A stretch of DNA of 54,904 nt from Candidatus Fermentibacterota bacterium. GTDB taxonomy: Bacteria; JAFGKV01. The DNA is taken from positions 1 through 54,904 of the forward strand of contig JAFGKV010000029.1 in NCBI GenBank assembly GCA_016928395.1, read 5' to 3'. Within the stretch, counting starts at the first letter, position 1; the number at the start of each line of letters is the position of its first letter. The notes beneath the pieces are model-generated. The model saw only the letters and a program-made list of their open reading frames with translations, did no database searches and was not told where the DNA came from. Shown piece after piece: positions 44,901 through 53,366 of the stretch. The translations under genes and the position numbers were made by a program.

Positions 44901-45008
44901 ATCGGAGGGCTCTTAGGCGGCATGCTCATTACCTTGATTGTGATTCCGGTCATCTACTCGCTGGTTGAGCAGAGACTCGCGTCAGCACGGGGGGAGGCGA
45001 GACAATGA
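41910..45008 (+). CDS. RND efflux permease (pump 2)
   Basis: This 1032-residue AcrB-fold transporter starts with GTG overlapping the MFP stop. N-terminal PVLTTVVFIVVITIGVVALS and FPSVSVVTEYGNVGPEEIEE, internal GGLALGIGMLVDSAIVVLEN and late IILAGIVVNNAILLVTYTNQ mark the family. The relay pair D-D of AcrB is D398-S399 here, a pattern related to the D-N form of SwrC/YerP-like pumps, so proton coupling may differ from pump 1. It is predicted to export amphipathic or peptide-like compounds, by analogy with that subfamily; this is inference. The TolC gene follows with an ATGA overlap, giving an MFP-RND-TolC operon. Confidence 0.92.
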   Translation: MSIARGPVHRPVLTTVVFIVVITIGVVALSRLSIDLMPEITFPSVSVVTEYGNVGPEEIEESITKPIEEALAAVQGAEEITSTSSEGSSQVQVAFAWGTDLDVATNDIRDRLDRVMDRLPEDASRPMIRKFDLSAFPVMILGAAGNLSLLELRHIVDEQVEYRLERVPGVAAVDIRGGLSREIHVDLHAQKLKALGISPDAVVATLRSENQNLPAGPYREGTLEVLVRTQGEYRSLEEIRQTVIMVRGGTPIRISDVAEVNDSWEEVRQVVRIDGASGIRIAVNKQSGANTVSVAEGIRAEVARINRDIPQIRLTPIIDTSTYIKQSIATLRASTLVGGTLAVIILFTFLRSISSTLIIATAIPISIMAAFGLMYFGGFTLNIITFGGLALGIGMLVDSAIVVLENIYRHRESGLSPVESALTGTGEVAAAITASTLTTLVVFFPVVFVRGMSGILFQQMAYVVSFSLLCSLAVALTLIPMLSSRILAHRGADTGRPGGRLARIYAASENALCWLEERYSSALLWALGHRRRVLLAAAGMLAVSLFLMRFVGVELMPAADEGQVRVTIEMAPGTRVEVVDNVAQAVEEIVRRQVPEATSILARVGNVGFRSSGSHTAEVTVSLVPRAQRRRSSEQVANDLRKPVSGLPGATTRVRAGQGFFVLRMGQSSSNSVTIEIRGYDLETAETLAQRVDAVVKTIPGITDTRLNREEGSPERIVRIDRQRAADLGLGVARIGDALRTAVGGTRASFYREGGTQYPILVRLSEADRQNLGELLDLSVINTRGEAVALRNVVTLVTAEGPLAIARKDQERVISIEANYTGRDMGSVIRDIRAGLQGVPIPRDFAVLFGGDYEEQQEAFRELLLGLILAIFLVYLVMAAQFESFRDPFVVLFAIPMGLVGVVFTMILTGTIFSMQAFIGCIILAGIVVNNAILLVTYTNQLRRAERLPLRDAIMTAGSRRLRPILMTTLTTSLGLLPLSIGLGEGGETQAPLARVVIGGLLGGMLITLIVIPVIYSLVEQRLASARGEARQ

Positions 45009-46558
45009 GACGTTCTGGCCGACACATTTACCAAGGTCTTTGCGGTCTAGATTCCCCGGCTGCGCTTGTCTTGGTTGGTCTGCTCTGTGCCGTAGTGCCA
45101 GCCAGGGGCGAGGCGGATCGCGCTGTTGAGACGCAGCACCGAGCCCCGCGAGGCGCCTCTCTGCGCCTGGGCGTGTGCGATGCGATTTTGATGGCGCTGG
45201 AGCACAATCAGACCGTGGCCATCAGCCGATTGGACCCGGCCATCACCGAGACCTATGCGGCGGAGCACCGCGCAGCGTTTGACCCTGAACTCAGCATCAC
45301 CGCCGAGCGTAGTGAAGCAAAGACGCAGCGGCGACTGGGATCACAGCCTGCGCCGTTCGACCTGGAAGATGAGCAGTTCGAGGGGACTGTGGCGCTCTCA
45401 CAGACGCTCCCCACCGGAACATCTTTTACCGTCAGCGCCGGCATGACGGGCTCGGTATCCAACCTCTACACCGATCAGTACACCGGCACGGCGGGGTTGA
45501 CCGTGACCCAGTCGCTGCTGCGGGGCGTCGGGTTCGGCGCGAACCTGGGGCGGCTGCGCAGGGCGCGGCTGGATGTGGCAATCTCCGAGGCGGAACTGAG
45601 GGGGGTGGCGCAGCAGGTCGCCGCCGATGTCGAACAGCGCTATTGGGATTACTATGTCGCGGGGCAGGAAGTCGCGATTCAGGCGGCCTCGCTGAAGCTC
45701 GCGACGCAGCAGTTGGCGGAGTCACTGGAGCGAGTTCGCGTGGGCAAGCTCCCCGAGTTGGAGCTGGCGGCAGTAGAGGCGGAGGTCGCTGCCCGCCAGA
45801 GCAACCTGATTGATGCGGAGAGTGCCCACGAGAAGGCGCGTCTGTACCTTCTGAACCGGCTGGGTCCGGTCGCCGAAGCACCCTGGTCGTTGGTGATTGA
45901 GCAACTCGATGCACCATTCACGCCCGATGACACCCTGGATGCCGTGGAGGCTCACGAGCAGGTGGCGCTGCGTTATCGGCCCGATCTGGAACAGGCCCGG
46001 CTGGCACTCAAGAAAGGCGATCTCGCGGTAGCCGAGACGGCAAACGGCCTCCTGCCGAGGCTCGACCTCTTCCTTACTTTGGGGCGGACCACGTACGCCC
46101 AGTCATTCGAGGAGGCCTACCCTGACCTCCAGAGCCCCTACTACCAGGTGAGCGCGGGCGTGGCGTTGGATTTCCCCGTACCGAACCGGGCACCTTCGGC
46201 CCAGTTGCGTCGGGCGAGGCTTTCCCGTGAGCAGCAATCCCTGGCAGTGGCGAATATGGAGCGTCTAGTCGAGCTTGATGTCCGTCGGGCCTATCTGGAA
46301 GTAGTCCGCTCGCGACAACAGATCACCGCGACCCGCCTTACTCGGGAACTCCAGGAGAAGAAGCTCGCGGCGGAAGTGGAGAAGTTCCGCGTCGGCAGGG
46401 CAACCAACTTCCTCGTGCTCCAGGCGCAACGTGACCTGACGGGCAGCCAACTGGGCGAGGCACGGGCGAAGGTTTCTTACCTCACGGCGCTGGTGCAGCT
46501 CTATGTGGCCGAGGGAACGCTCTTGGATCGCCGCGGAATCGCCGACCGCGGCATCTGA
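45005..46558 (+). CDS. TolC-family outer membrane efflux channel (pump 2)
   Basis: The product has 517 residues, with an ATG overlapping the RND stop. A signal peptide (ALVLVGLLCAVVPARG) precedes OEP repeats: RLGVCDAILMALEHNQTVAI, AFDPELSITAERSEAK, TVALSQTLPTGTSFTVSAGM, VEQRYWDYYVAGQEVAI, LAESLERVRVGKLPELELAA, LLPRLDLFLTLGRTTYAQSF, VRRAYLEVVRSRQQITATRL and EKFRVGRATNFLVLQAQRDL. It is an outer-membrane trimer serving pump 2. Its sequence is clearly different from the pump 1 channel, so the two operons are not a recent duplication. The next gene, a glycosyltransferase, is convergent. Confidence 0.9.
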   Translation: MRRSGRHIYQGLCGLDSPAALVLVGLLCAVVPARGEADRAVETQHRAPRGASLRLGVCDAILMALEHNQTVAISRLDPAITETYAAEHRAAFDPELSITAERSEAKTQRRLGSQPAPFDLEDEQFEGTVALSQTLPTGTSFTVSAGMTGSVSNLYTDQYTGTAGLTVTQSLLRGVGFGANLGRLRRARLDVAISEAELRGVAQQVAADVEQRYWDYYVAGQEVAIQAASLKLATQQLAESLERVRVGKLPELELAAVEAEVAARQSNLIDAESAHEKARLYLLNRLGPVAEAPWSLVIEQLDAPFTPDDTLDAVEAHEQVALRYRPDLEQARLALKKGDLAVAETANGLLPRLDLFLTLGRTTYAQSFEEAYPDLQSPYYQVSAGVALDFPVPNRAPSAQLRRARLSREQQSLAVANMERLVELDVRRAYLEVVRSRQQITATRLTRELQEKKLAAEVEKFRVGRATNFLVLQAQRDLTGSQLGEARAKVSYLTALVQLYVAEGTLLDRRGIADRGI

Positions 46559-46695
46559 TCCGCCCAGGTTCGAACGCGGTCCCCGCTCCACGGCGGCATG
46601 ATATCTGTCGTACGGTGTGGCCGTGCGCGGTGGCCATGCCGATTCCGAATTGCCTCGTTCAAGACCGCCTGCAAAGACCGTCGAGGAAGGCCACC

Positions 46696-47832
46696 CTAAC
46701 GCCCGGTTCCATAGTGCATGTCATACAGCTCCTCGAAGCGAGCGACCCCCCGCTCCCAGGGAAACAGGGAGGCTGTTTCGCGGGCTTTGCGGCTCATCTG
46801 TTCGGAGAGCGCCCGGTCCGCAGCCAGCGCATCTAGCCGCTCCGCCCAGAGCAGTGGGTCAGCCGGTAAGACCCATCCACTTTCCCCGTCAATGACCAAC
46901 TCCTCGGTACCGCTGACTCGCGAGGCGAGTATCGGCAGCCCGCTGGCGGCAGCCTCCAGGCTCACCAAACTGAAGGCCTCGTAGAGACTGGGCATGAGCA
47001 GAGCCATCCCAACCCGGTAGAGGGCCTGGATATCGGTTCGGGAACCGAGGAAGTGGATTCGGTGCTCGATGCCGAGCTTTTCGGCCAAAGCACGGTAGCA
47101 CGCCTCGGGCCCCGATCCCGCGACTATCAGATGCACGCCCTCGGCGGAGGCCGCGACGACACGGATGGCGAAGGGCAGGCCCTTCCTTGCCCACTCGCCG
47201 CCGACGAAGAGCGCATACGAGTGCTTTCGGGGAAGGCCCAAGGTGTGGAGCACGTTCTCACGCTCCCCGGGCCTCGCAGGAAGGAAGGTGTCGAGGTCAA
47301 CGCCGTTGGGGATGGGCTCGACCCGCTCGGGGGGAGTCTTGTAGGCATCCCGCAGCTCGCGGCCCGTGCCCTGGGAAACCGGCAGCAGCACACCCCCGGG
47401 CCGCGGGTAGAGCCGGCGTTCAACGGCCATGGCCAGGCGGTAGTGCGTCCGCCATGACGCGTACTGGCGGGCGGTCATCTCCTGCCGAAACTCCCTGCTG
47501 CGGCGCAGGATGCGATACTTGGCCCGCACCACGGTATGGACGCTGGAGAAGTCGAAGACGGGGCAGTTGGGGCCTTGACTGTGGATAAGGTGATCCTTGA
47601 GTGTGCGAGCTCGAGCACCCGCCAACACGTAGAAGCCAAGGTATTGCAGCGCGGCCGGGCCAGGGATTCGACGGATGGGTTCGCAACGGACCAGGCCGCC
47701 GGGCAGGTCACTGAGCGAATGGGAAATAACCGTCACTTCATGGCGCGTCGCTAACCGCCGTGCCCACTCGGCCACGCAGCGCTCATGCCCGCCGCGCAGG
47801 TGGCAGTGTTCAACTACGAAGGCAATCCGCAT
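46696..47832 (-). CDS. Family 4 glycosyltransferase
   Basis: This 378-residue GT-B enzyme starts at the ATG at 47832; an upstream in-frame extension is proline- and cysteine-rich and unlike the family. The N-domain opens MRIAFVVEHCHLRGGHERCV and contains VPVSQGTGRELRDAY-type acceptor loop sequence. The C-domain has the GT4 donor site: PNGVDLDTF, ALFVGGEWARKGL, VAGSGPEACY, FLGSRTDIQALY and the E-x7-E motif MPSLYEAFSLVSLEAAASGL. It transfers a nucleotide-activated sugar with retention, probably to a cell-surface polysaccharide or lipid, in the cytoplasm. No polysaccharide cluster surrounds it. Confidence 0.92.
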   Translation of the reverse strand: MRIAFVVEHCHLRGGHERCVAEWARRLATRHEVTVISHSLSDLPGGLVRCEPIRRIPGPAALQYLGFYVLAGARARTLKDHLIHSQGPNCPVFDFSSVHTVVRAKYRILRRSREFRQEMTARQYASWRTHYRLAMAVERRLYPRPGGVLLPVSQGTGRELRDAYKTPPERVEPIPNGVDLDTFLPARPGERENVLHTLGLPRKHSYALFVGGEWARKGLPFAIRVVAASAEGVHLIVAGSGPEACYRALAEKLGIEHRIHFLGSRTDIQALYRVGMALLMPSLYEAFSLVSLEAAASGLPILASRVSGTEELVIDGESGWVLPADPLLWAERLDALAADRALSEQMSRKARETASLFPWERGVARFEELYDMHYGTGR

Positions 47833-48262
47833 CACAGAACCATCCGGGTCGCAGGGTTCGGGTTTCAATTCATGGGGGAACAGGTTACAGGGAAGAGGAA
47901 ACAGGGGAAAGTGCACAATGGGCAGGAAGACCCGTGCTCGCTCCCAGGCTCCGAGTGGGCAGACGGCAGGAGCCCGCGATCCGAGATCCACAGCGTCTCA
48001 TGCGCTCATCCGCATCAAGATCAATATTCGGTGGGCAAGGAAGGTCAGCCAGCGGGAAGAATCCTTCTTCTGGCAGAACTCCCATCCCTTCCACTTCGTC
48101 CGGATTGACCCGGTGGCGAACCTGTGCCCCCTCGCATCCACGGGAAAGAACAGAAGATCATCCGCGTCTCCAGGCGTGATCTGATCTTGACTTCGACGGG
48201 CCACCTGGCACTTTGTCCCCGCTGTCATTGATCTGGGCAGCCGCGCCACGGGAGGAGGTCGC
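47833..48262. other. Divergent gap between GT4 and HD-GYP genes
   Basis: About 430 bases between two divergent starts show no supported gene. Open frames reading through it lack ribosome sites. No convincing promoter or repeat was recognised beyond GGAGGAGG at 48251-48258, which serves the HD-GYP gene. Confidence 0.5.
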
Positions 48263-49843
48263 ATGACAGAAATGCACGCTACGACCATCGCAGCCTCACA
48301 GGATGACCTCATCGCTCGGGTCATGGCGCTGGCACCCCTACCCAGCCTCACCCATGAGGCTCATCGCAGCGCCGACGCATTGATTCGGGATCTGCTGTCC
48401 CAACTCCGGAGCGATTCCGCCTTCTTGAGTTTTGATAGCCTCTTCAAACTGGTTTCCCACCTTGCGACCATCGGCGACCCTTCTGCCGCGGAATCAATCG
48501 CACGCATGAGTGCCGATCATTTTACCGGCGAGGATCGACCGATGTGCGCGGTGTCAATGCTGAACCTCGCGGGTCGCTCCTGCTACGACCAGTGCGCATT
48601 CGATGATGCGGAACACTGCTTCTCCCGTGGGCTCACTCTCGTTCCCAAGCCCGACGTGAGGCTTCAGACGCCCGTGCTGCTGATCAACCTGGCAAAGCTG
48701 TACACGGAGATGGGCAGATTCAGCGACGCCTTGAAGAAGTACGACGAGGCCAAGCGAATCGTCCGCTCCACGCTCAGTGGCGTGTTCGCAGATCTAGACT
48801 TCTTCCTTCCCCACGAAGTCGTGGGCCTTATCGTCAACAATACTGGATGGGTGCATCTTCGGACTGCCCGCGGGGCCGGCAACGACCCTGGACTCCTGAG
48901 ACAGGCCGGCAAGTCATTCGACGCGGCCCTGGGTCTTCCTCTGCATCCCAGAACCCGGCTTATCGCCTTGGGAAACCGTGCCGAGACCTATATCCGGCTA
49001 AATGACACGCGCAAAGCCGAGCGCATCCTGGGACCCCTCGAAACGGAATGCCTTGCCAATGGGCATCGGCTTCTGCCCCTGATCCATGGTAGATGGGCCC
49101 AGGTCTGCGCCGCCCGTGGTGATATCCTGTCCGCGGTGGAGTGGTCCAGGAGAGCCCTGCGGTCAAGTCTCCTGGCGGGCAACCCTCGGCAGGAGTTGCG
49201 GATTGTCGAGGTCATTGTCGACATCCTCCGCACCCTGCTGTCTGGGGTCTCTGACCCTCTGACTGCGCTGGGATCAACTGGAGAGCCCGTAGTCGCCCAT
49301 GTGCTGGAGTTGCTCCAGAGCAAGGATACCTACACCGGCGGCAATCACTCCGCGCGGGTCGCCAGCCTTGCCCGGAAGGTCGCCTGCGTAGGCGTGGATG
49401 ATACACCCACGCGGCAGCGATGGATTCGGCGCGTAGAACTCGCCGGGCTGCTGCACGACATGGGTAAGCTCTGCATTCCGTGGAGCTTACTGAACAAGGT
49501 CTCACCTCTGTCCAGCAGAGATTGGCAGCTTCTCAAGGCCCATACGACCATGGGGAAGACTATGTTGGAGAGTATCGGGCTCGGCCAGTTGGCCCTTGTT
49601 GCCGGCGGTCACCATGAACGGCCTGACGGCCATGGCTATCCAACCGGCTCGCCGAGCAGGCGACCGGAGCCTGCCATCGTAGCCGCTGCCGATGCCTTCG
49701 AGGCCATGACGTCGCCATCTCGCGTGTATGTGCGCCCCAAGACCCCCTCGGAAGCCCTGTGGGAGATCCGCAAGGCATCCGCTACCCAGTTCCGACCGGA
49801 GGTGGTCAAGGCCATGGTAGCAGTGCTGCAGCGACAGACCTGA
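48263..49843 (+). CDS. TPR-containing HD-GYP cyclic di-GMP phosphodiesterase
   Basis: The product has 526 residues; ATG at 48263 has GGAGGAGG about five bases upstream. Residues about 85-320 are TPR-like helices (CAVSMLNLAGRSCYDQCAFD, VLLINLAKLYTEMGRFSDAL, KKYDEAKRIV). Residues about 340-525 are an HD-GYP domain: HSARVASLARKV, LLHDMGK (H398, D399), HHERPDGHGYP (450-460, GYP at 458-460) and AAADAFEAMTSPSRVY. The core motifs are present, so phosphodiesterase activity on cyclic di-GMP is expected. The TPR half likely senses a partner protein. No membrane segment is present. It may oppose the GGDEF protein at 32115, 16 kb away. Confidence 0.9.
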   Translation: MTEMHATTIAASQDDLIARVMALAPLPSLTHEAHRSADALIRDLLSQLRSDSAFLSFDSLFKLVSHLATIGDPSAAESIARMSADHFTGEDRPMCAVSMLNLAGRSCYDQCAFDDAEHCFSRGLTLVPKPDVRLQTPVLLINLAKLYTEMGRFSDALKKYDEAKRIVRSTLSGVFADLDFFLPHEVVGLIVNNTGWVHLRTARGAGNDPGLLRQAGKSFDAALGLPLHPRTRLIALGNRAETYIRLNDTRKAERILGPLETECLANGHRLLPLIHGRWAQVCAARGDILSAVEWSRRALRSSLLAGNPRQELRIVEVIVDILRTLLSGVSDPLTALGSTGEPVVAHVLELLQSKDTYTGGNHSARVASLARKVACVGVDDTPTRQRWIRRVELAGLLHDMGKLCIPWSLLNKVSPLSSRDWQLLKAHTTMGKTMLESIGLGQLALVAGGHHERPDGHGYPTGSPSRRPEPAIVAAADAFEAMTSPSRVYVRPKTPSEALWEIRKASATQFRPEVVKAMVAVLQRQT

Positions 49844-49992
49844 AAGGAAATGAGGAATGCAGACAGAGCAAAGCCCCCAATAACTGCGACTTCATCCCCG
49901 ATTCGCCGAATCGAGAAGCCCCATGTGCTGACGGCGGATGAGGTCGTGCGTCAGCTACGCGCCGGGCCTGCCGGCCCTCGCGGCGTTCGAGA

Positions 49993-51192
49993 TCAGGAGG
50001 CCGCTTCGGGAGCGCTCTGCAGCATCGTCTCAGCGGCGGCCGGATCCAGTGGTGCGCCGCGCAGAAGCATGCCTTCCACCTGCTTGGCGAGTGCCTTGTT
50101 GCCGATGACTATTGCCCCGGCCAGCCGGCTTTCGTGCAGCAGGAGCTTCCCGTAGGAGAAGGCCGCGGCATTTTCGCGCCGCACTACGGTGAACCCCTCT
50201 TCGGGTGGATCTACCACCCCCATTGAGCTGACATCAATCCCCATGACCTTGAGCGCCGTGATGGGAGGAGTCTCCCTATACCGCTCGTTGCCGCCGGCCA
50301 TGTTGGCGGCAGCGACGCGTGCCTGCGCCTGGGCCACCGGTACGATTGCCCAGCAGCGGCCCTCATGGATAGCCGCATCACCCGCCGCGTAGATATCGGG
50401 GGCACTGGTGCGCATGGCGTCATCTACCTGCACGCCCCGAGACACCTCCAACCCGGCAGCTTCGGCCAGTGCGGTGTTGGGCCGCACGCCCGCCGCGACA
50501 ATCACGAGTTGTGCCCGAAGTTCACGACCACTGCTCAGGGTCACGCCAGTCACCGAGGCCTCGCCCACGATGACGTCCACGGAGTCCGCCAGATACACCG
50601 CGAAGCCCTGCCCCCCGACAAAGGCCTTGAGGATAGCTGCCCCCTCGGCATCGAGCTGGAGCGGCATCAGCCGAGGCTGGAGTTCCACCAGTGACACCTG
50701 AAGACCGAGGGTCTGCACGCCGCGGGCCGCCTCCAGCCCCAACAGCCCTCCGCCTATGACCACCGCCTCCCGGCACCGCGCCGCGTACTCCCGGATCGCC
50801 TGCGCGTCTGCCAGGGTGCGGATGGTGAACACACCGCGAATCTCGCGCCCCGGAATGGGGGGCACAAAGGGAGAACTGCCGGCAGCACAGAGCAGCCGGT
50901 CATACTCGACCTTCGTCCCATCTGCCAGCGTCATTGTATGCGCGTCCGGCGACAACCGGGTGACCGGGGCCCCCAGGTGCAGGGTGATCCCCTTCCGGGC
51001 GTACCAATCCTCCGTGCGGAGGATTACCCTTTCCAGAGGCATGGTGCCCGCAAGGTAGTCGGTAACATGGGGACGATAGTAATAGGCGTAGGGCTCCTCG
51101 GAGTAGACATGGACCTCGCCTGTTCCCCCCTTGGCAAGCTCCACCGCGGCGGCCATGCCCGCGACCCCATTGCCGATGATCAGATGTTTCAT
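49993..51192 (-). CDS. NAD(P)/FAD-dependent oxidoreductase (NirB-N/rubredoxin-reductase type)
   Basis: The product has 399 residues from the ATG at 51192 (GTG one codon upstream is an alternative). An FAD-binding GxGxxG (IIGNGVAGMAAAVELAKGG) opens the protein. EEPYAYYYRPHVTDYLAG is characteristic of the nitrite reductase NirB N-domain and rubredoxin reductase group. The NAD site is VVIGGGLLGLEAARGVQTLG, and the second FAD motif is PDIYAAGDAAIHEG. The C-terminal domain is present, but there are no Bfd, sirohaem or redox-active CxxC motifs, so it must pass electrons to a separate partner such as a rubredoxin or ferredoxin. Whether it serves the peroxide-defence proteins at 18.6-19.8 kb is speculation. 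Confidence 0.88.
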   Translation of the reverse strand: MKHLIIGNGVAGMAAAVELAKGGTGEVHVYSEEPYAYYYRPHVTDYLAGTMPLERVILRTEDWYARKGITLHLGAPVTRLSPDAHTMTLADGTKVEYDRLLCAAGSSPFVPPIPGREIRGVFTIRTLADAQAIREYAARCREAVVIGGGLLGLEAARGVQTLGLQVSLVELQPRLMPLQLDAEGAAILKAFVGGQGFAVYLADSVDVIVGEASVTGVTLSSGRELRAQLVIVAAGVRPNTALAEAAGLEVSRGVQVDDAMRTSAPDIYAAGDAAIHEGRCWAIVPVAQAQARVAAANMAGGNERYRETPPITALKVMGIDVSSMGVVDPPEEGFTVVRRENAAAFSYGKLLLHESRLAGAIVIGNKALAKQVEGMLLRGAPLDPAAAETMLQSAPEAAS

Positions 51193-51489
51193 CACTGAGC
51201 GTATCCTCCCGGAGTATGTCGGAATGAGATCATCGGACCAGCAGTCCTCACTGCCCTCACTGCCGCGTGATCGTTCACTGCCGCTGTGTGTGGCCGTTTT
51301 GGGCCGTTGTCAAGTTGTCAGAATGACGAGCGGCAGGGCCACCGTCGCTGCAGCCCATTCCCGACCATGCGTCTCCTGCGTCCGCCCCCACTCCGCACGT
51401 ACGGTCGCCTCGCTGCGTGACCCCGGTGCCCGATGGCTGTGCTTTGTACTCCGGAGCCTAATCCAGGCGCAACGTTCTCGGGAGGTCTC

Positions 51490-52410
51490 ATGCTGGTCTC
51501 TCACTATGCCTTGTCGGGGTGTGTCTCCGTGACCAGAGCATCCGCCGCGGTGAGCGTCGTTCTGGCGTTCTTCACGGCCACCTCGGCCGCGCAAGACCAG
51601 GTTCTCCGCTTGGATGGCGACGGCGACTACGTGGAGTTGCCGTCGGGCATCTTCCAGGATCTGACCGAGGCGACCATCGAGGCATGGATTCGGTGGGACG
51701 ACTTCGGTTACTTCTCGCAACCCATCGGCTTTGGGGTGCGCGAAGGATGGCGGGCACTGGCCATCAACAATGCCCCATATTCCCCGACACTCCATTACTT
51801 CATTCATGTCGGAATGGAGCGGCATCTCATCATCATCCCGGAGATCCTCAGACTGGGCCACTGGTACCATATCGCGGCGGTGTCCGGTCACGGAGGCATG
51901 AAGCTTTATCTGAATGGCGTCCTGGTCGGCTCCGATCCATACGGGGGTAGCTTCGACAGCATCGCGACCACACAGCACTGCTACCTCGGCAAACCCCACT
52001 GGGCGGCCAACGCCGACTTCAAAGGATGCCTTGACGAGGTGCGAGTGTGGAGCATGGCGAAGAGCGACGACGAGATCCGCAGGAGCAGGCATCAACACCT
52101 GCGGGGAGATGAGTCCGGCCTCGCCGGCTGGTGGACTTTCGATGGGGGCGACGCCGCCGACTCATCATCCCACCGGAGTCATGGCGTGTTGCGGGGTGAC
52201 GCACGGTGCGCAGAAGCGGATCTCGCCGGCGCGGGCGAGTTGCCGCGCCCCATTGCTCTGTCGGGCGTAGTGGCAGATGTGGAGGGTGCCCGCCTCCCGA
52301 ATGCCACGGTGACGCTGGAGCATGATTACCAACTGGTTGTTGCCGGATCAACAGACGACAGAGGGAACTTCCGACTCGTCACCTGGCCCAGACCGGGCGA
52401 GGGGGATTGA
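51490..52410 (+). CDS. Secreted LamG-domain protein, probably truncated
   Basis: The product has 306 residues; ATG at 51490 follows GGAGGT by a few bases. A signal peptide (ASAAVSVVLAFFTATSAAQ) precedes a concanavalin-like LamG/laminin-G fold: LRLDGDGDYVELPSGIF, ATIEAWIRWDDFGYFSQPIG, HWYHIAAVSGHGGMKLYLNG and GCLDEVRVWSMAKSDDEIRR, ending GLAGWWTFDGGDAADSS. Residues about 260-306 start a carboxypeptidase-regulatory-like domain (GVVADVEGARLPNATVTLE, GSTDDRGNFRLV) that stops after about 45 residues, shorter than this fold, and the DNA then passes into low-complexity sequence. The gene therefore looks cut off at its 3' end. Relatives known to me continue into receptor or further beta domains. Confidence 0.82.
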   Translation: MLVSHYALSGCVSVTRASAAVSVVLAFFTATSAAQDQVLRLDGDGDYVELPSGIFQDLTEATIEAWIRWDDFGYFSQPIGFGVREGWRALAINNAPYSPTLHYFIHVGMERHLIIIPEILRLGHWYHIAAVSGHGGMKLYLNGVLVGSDPYGGSFDSIATTQHCYLGKPHWAANADFKGCLDEVRVWSMAKSDDEIRRSRHQHLRGDESGLAGWWTFDGGDAADSSSHRSHGVLRGDARCAEADLAGAGELPRPIALSGVVADVEGARLPNATVTLEHDYQLVVAGSTDDRGNFRLVTWPRPGEGD

Positions 52411-52919
52411 AGGATGTGTGATCCGATCGTGTCCATCACGGCCCCAGGGTGAAGGTGTCCCTTGAGTGAGGAGATGGGAGATAGGAGTAAGGAGATGAGA
52501 GAGTCAAGAGGTGAAGAGGGAAAGGAGTCTGCAGTAGGCAGTTCGGGCTGAACCCCGAACCCTGAAACCCGCGAGCGAAGCGAAGCGGCAGTCTGCTGTC
52601 GGCTGGCAGAGAGCTGATAGCAGAAAGTTGAGAGCTGCCGCGCAGTGGCTACGTGCCCGCTTTACACCACAGATTCGCGTTCGGCGGCTGCGGTCCCGGC
52701 GCCTGCGGTTCCCCGTAGCTTGACATTTTGCCTACTTCCCAGACAGCCCCCAGACTTGGGATGCACGACAGGTGCGTATCGCGTAGGGAGCTTGGCGAGA
52801 CCGCAGGTAGTCATGCGGCACTCCGGCCCCACTTTACTCGCAGATGGCTCGATGTTCTGAGGGCCGACCTCTCGCTCCAAGATGGCCGTTGACCGGCACT
52901 CGCGCCCCGTTATGCCTCC
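52411..52919. other. Low-complexity noncoding stretch
   Basis: About 500 bases after the truncated LamG gene contain a purine-rich tract (about 52464-52535) with GAGTGAGGAGATG and AGGAGTAAGGAG motifs shared with 40304-40326, and CTGATAGC/CTGTCGGC-type short repeats at 52590-52635. A lone TTGACA at 52720-52725 has no matching -10. No gene is supported. Confidence 0.6.
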
Positions 52920-53092
52920 CGGCTGGCAATCCGCACGAAGCTGTGCCATATCCGATTGATCTGATCACACACCCCCAACACTGCGGAGAGCCATGGCCGA
53001 CCTGTTCACGCCGCTCTTCAACGCCTCGATCCTCCGCGCCCGGCTCGGTACGTTCGCGCCTGAGCTGAGTACCGAGCTGGCTGCTGCCCTCG
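52920..53092 (+). pseudogene. Truncated first copy of a duplicated cassette (MAD..PLFN)
   Basis: The 3' end of one frame (LAIRTKLCHIRLI then TGA at 52962-52964) is followed by an ATG at 52993 opening MADLFTPLFNASILRARLG and PELSTELAAALEV. After about 33 codons the sequence loses protein character and resemblance to the second copy. The same order recurs at 54700-54904. Between the copies, nearly all differences in the MAD gene are third-position or in-frame changes, which marks it as formerly coding. The N-terminus resembles, in my memory, Eco57I-type DNA methyltransferases, with low confidence. Positions 53093-53366 hold no supported gene. Confidence 0.55.
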
Positions 53093-53366
53093 AAGTGGCG
53101 TCCTCCTTCGGCGCTGGCCCGTCATGTGGACATCGTGAGCCAGTCGATTCGTGGCAAGGCCGAAGCCGAATCGACTCTGGTGACTGGCGAATCTGTCACC
53201 CACGCTCCACACGCTCTGCGCCAACGTCTCGGCCCAGATGGCTCCCGTGTGCCTTGTCCCTTGACACACACCACCCGCCCGGCAATACTACTCCTAACAA
53301 TACCCGCCAAGCCTCTGGCCTTTGGTCACGCTCAAATCGGCGGGTTACTCCTTTGGGTGGGCTGCC

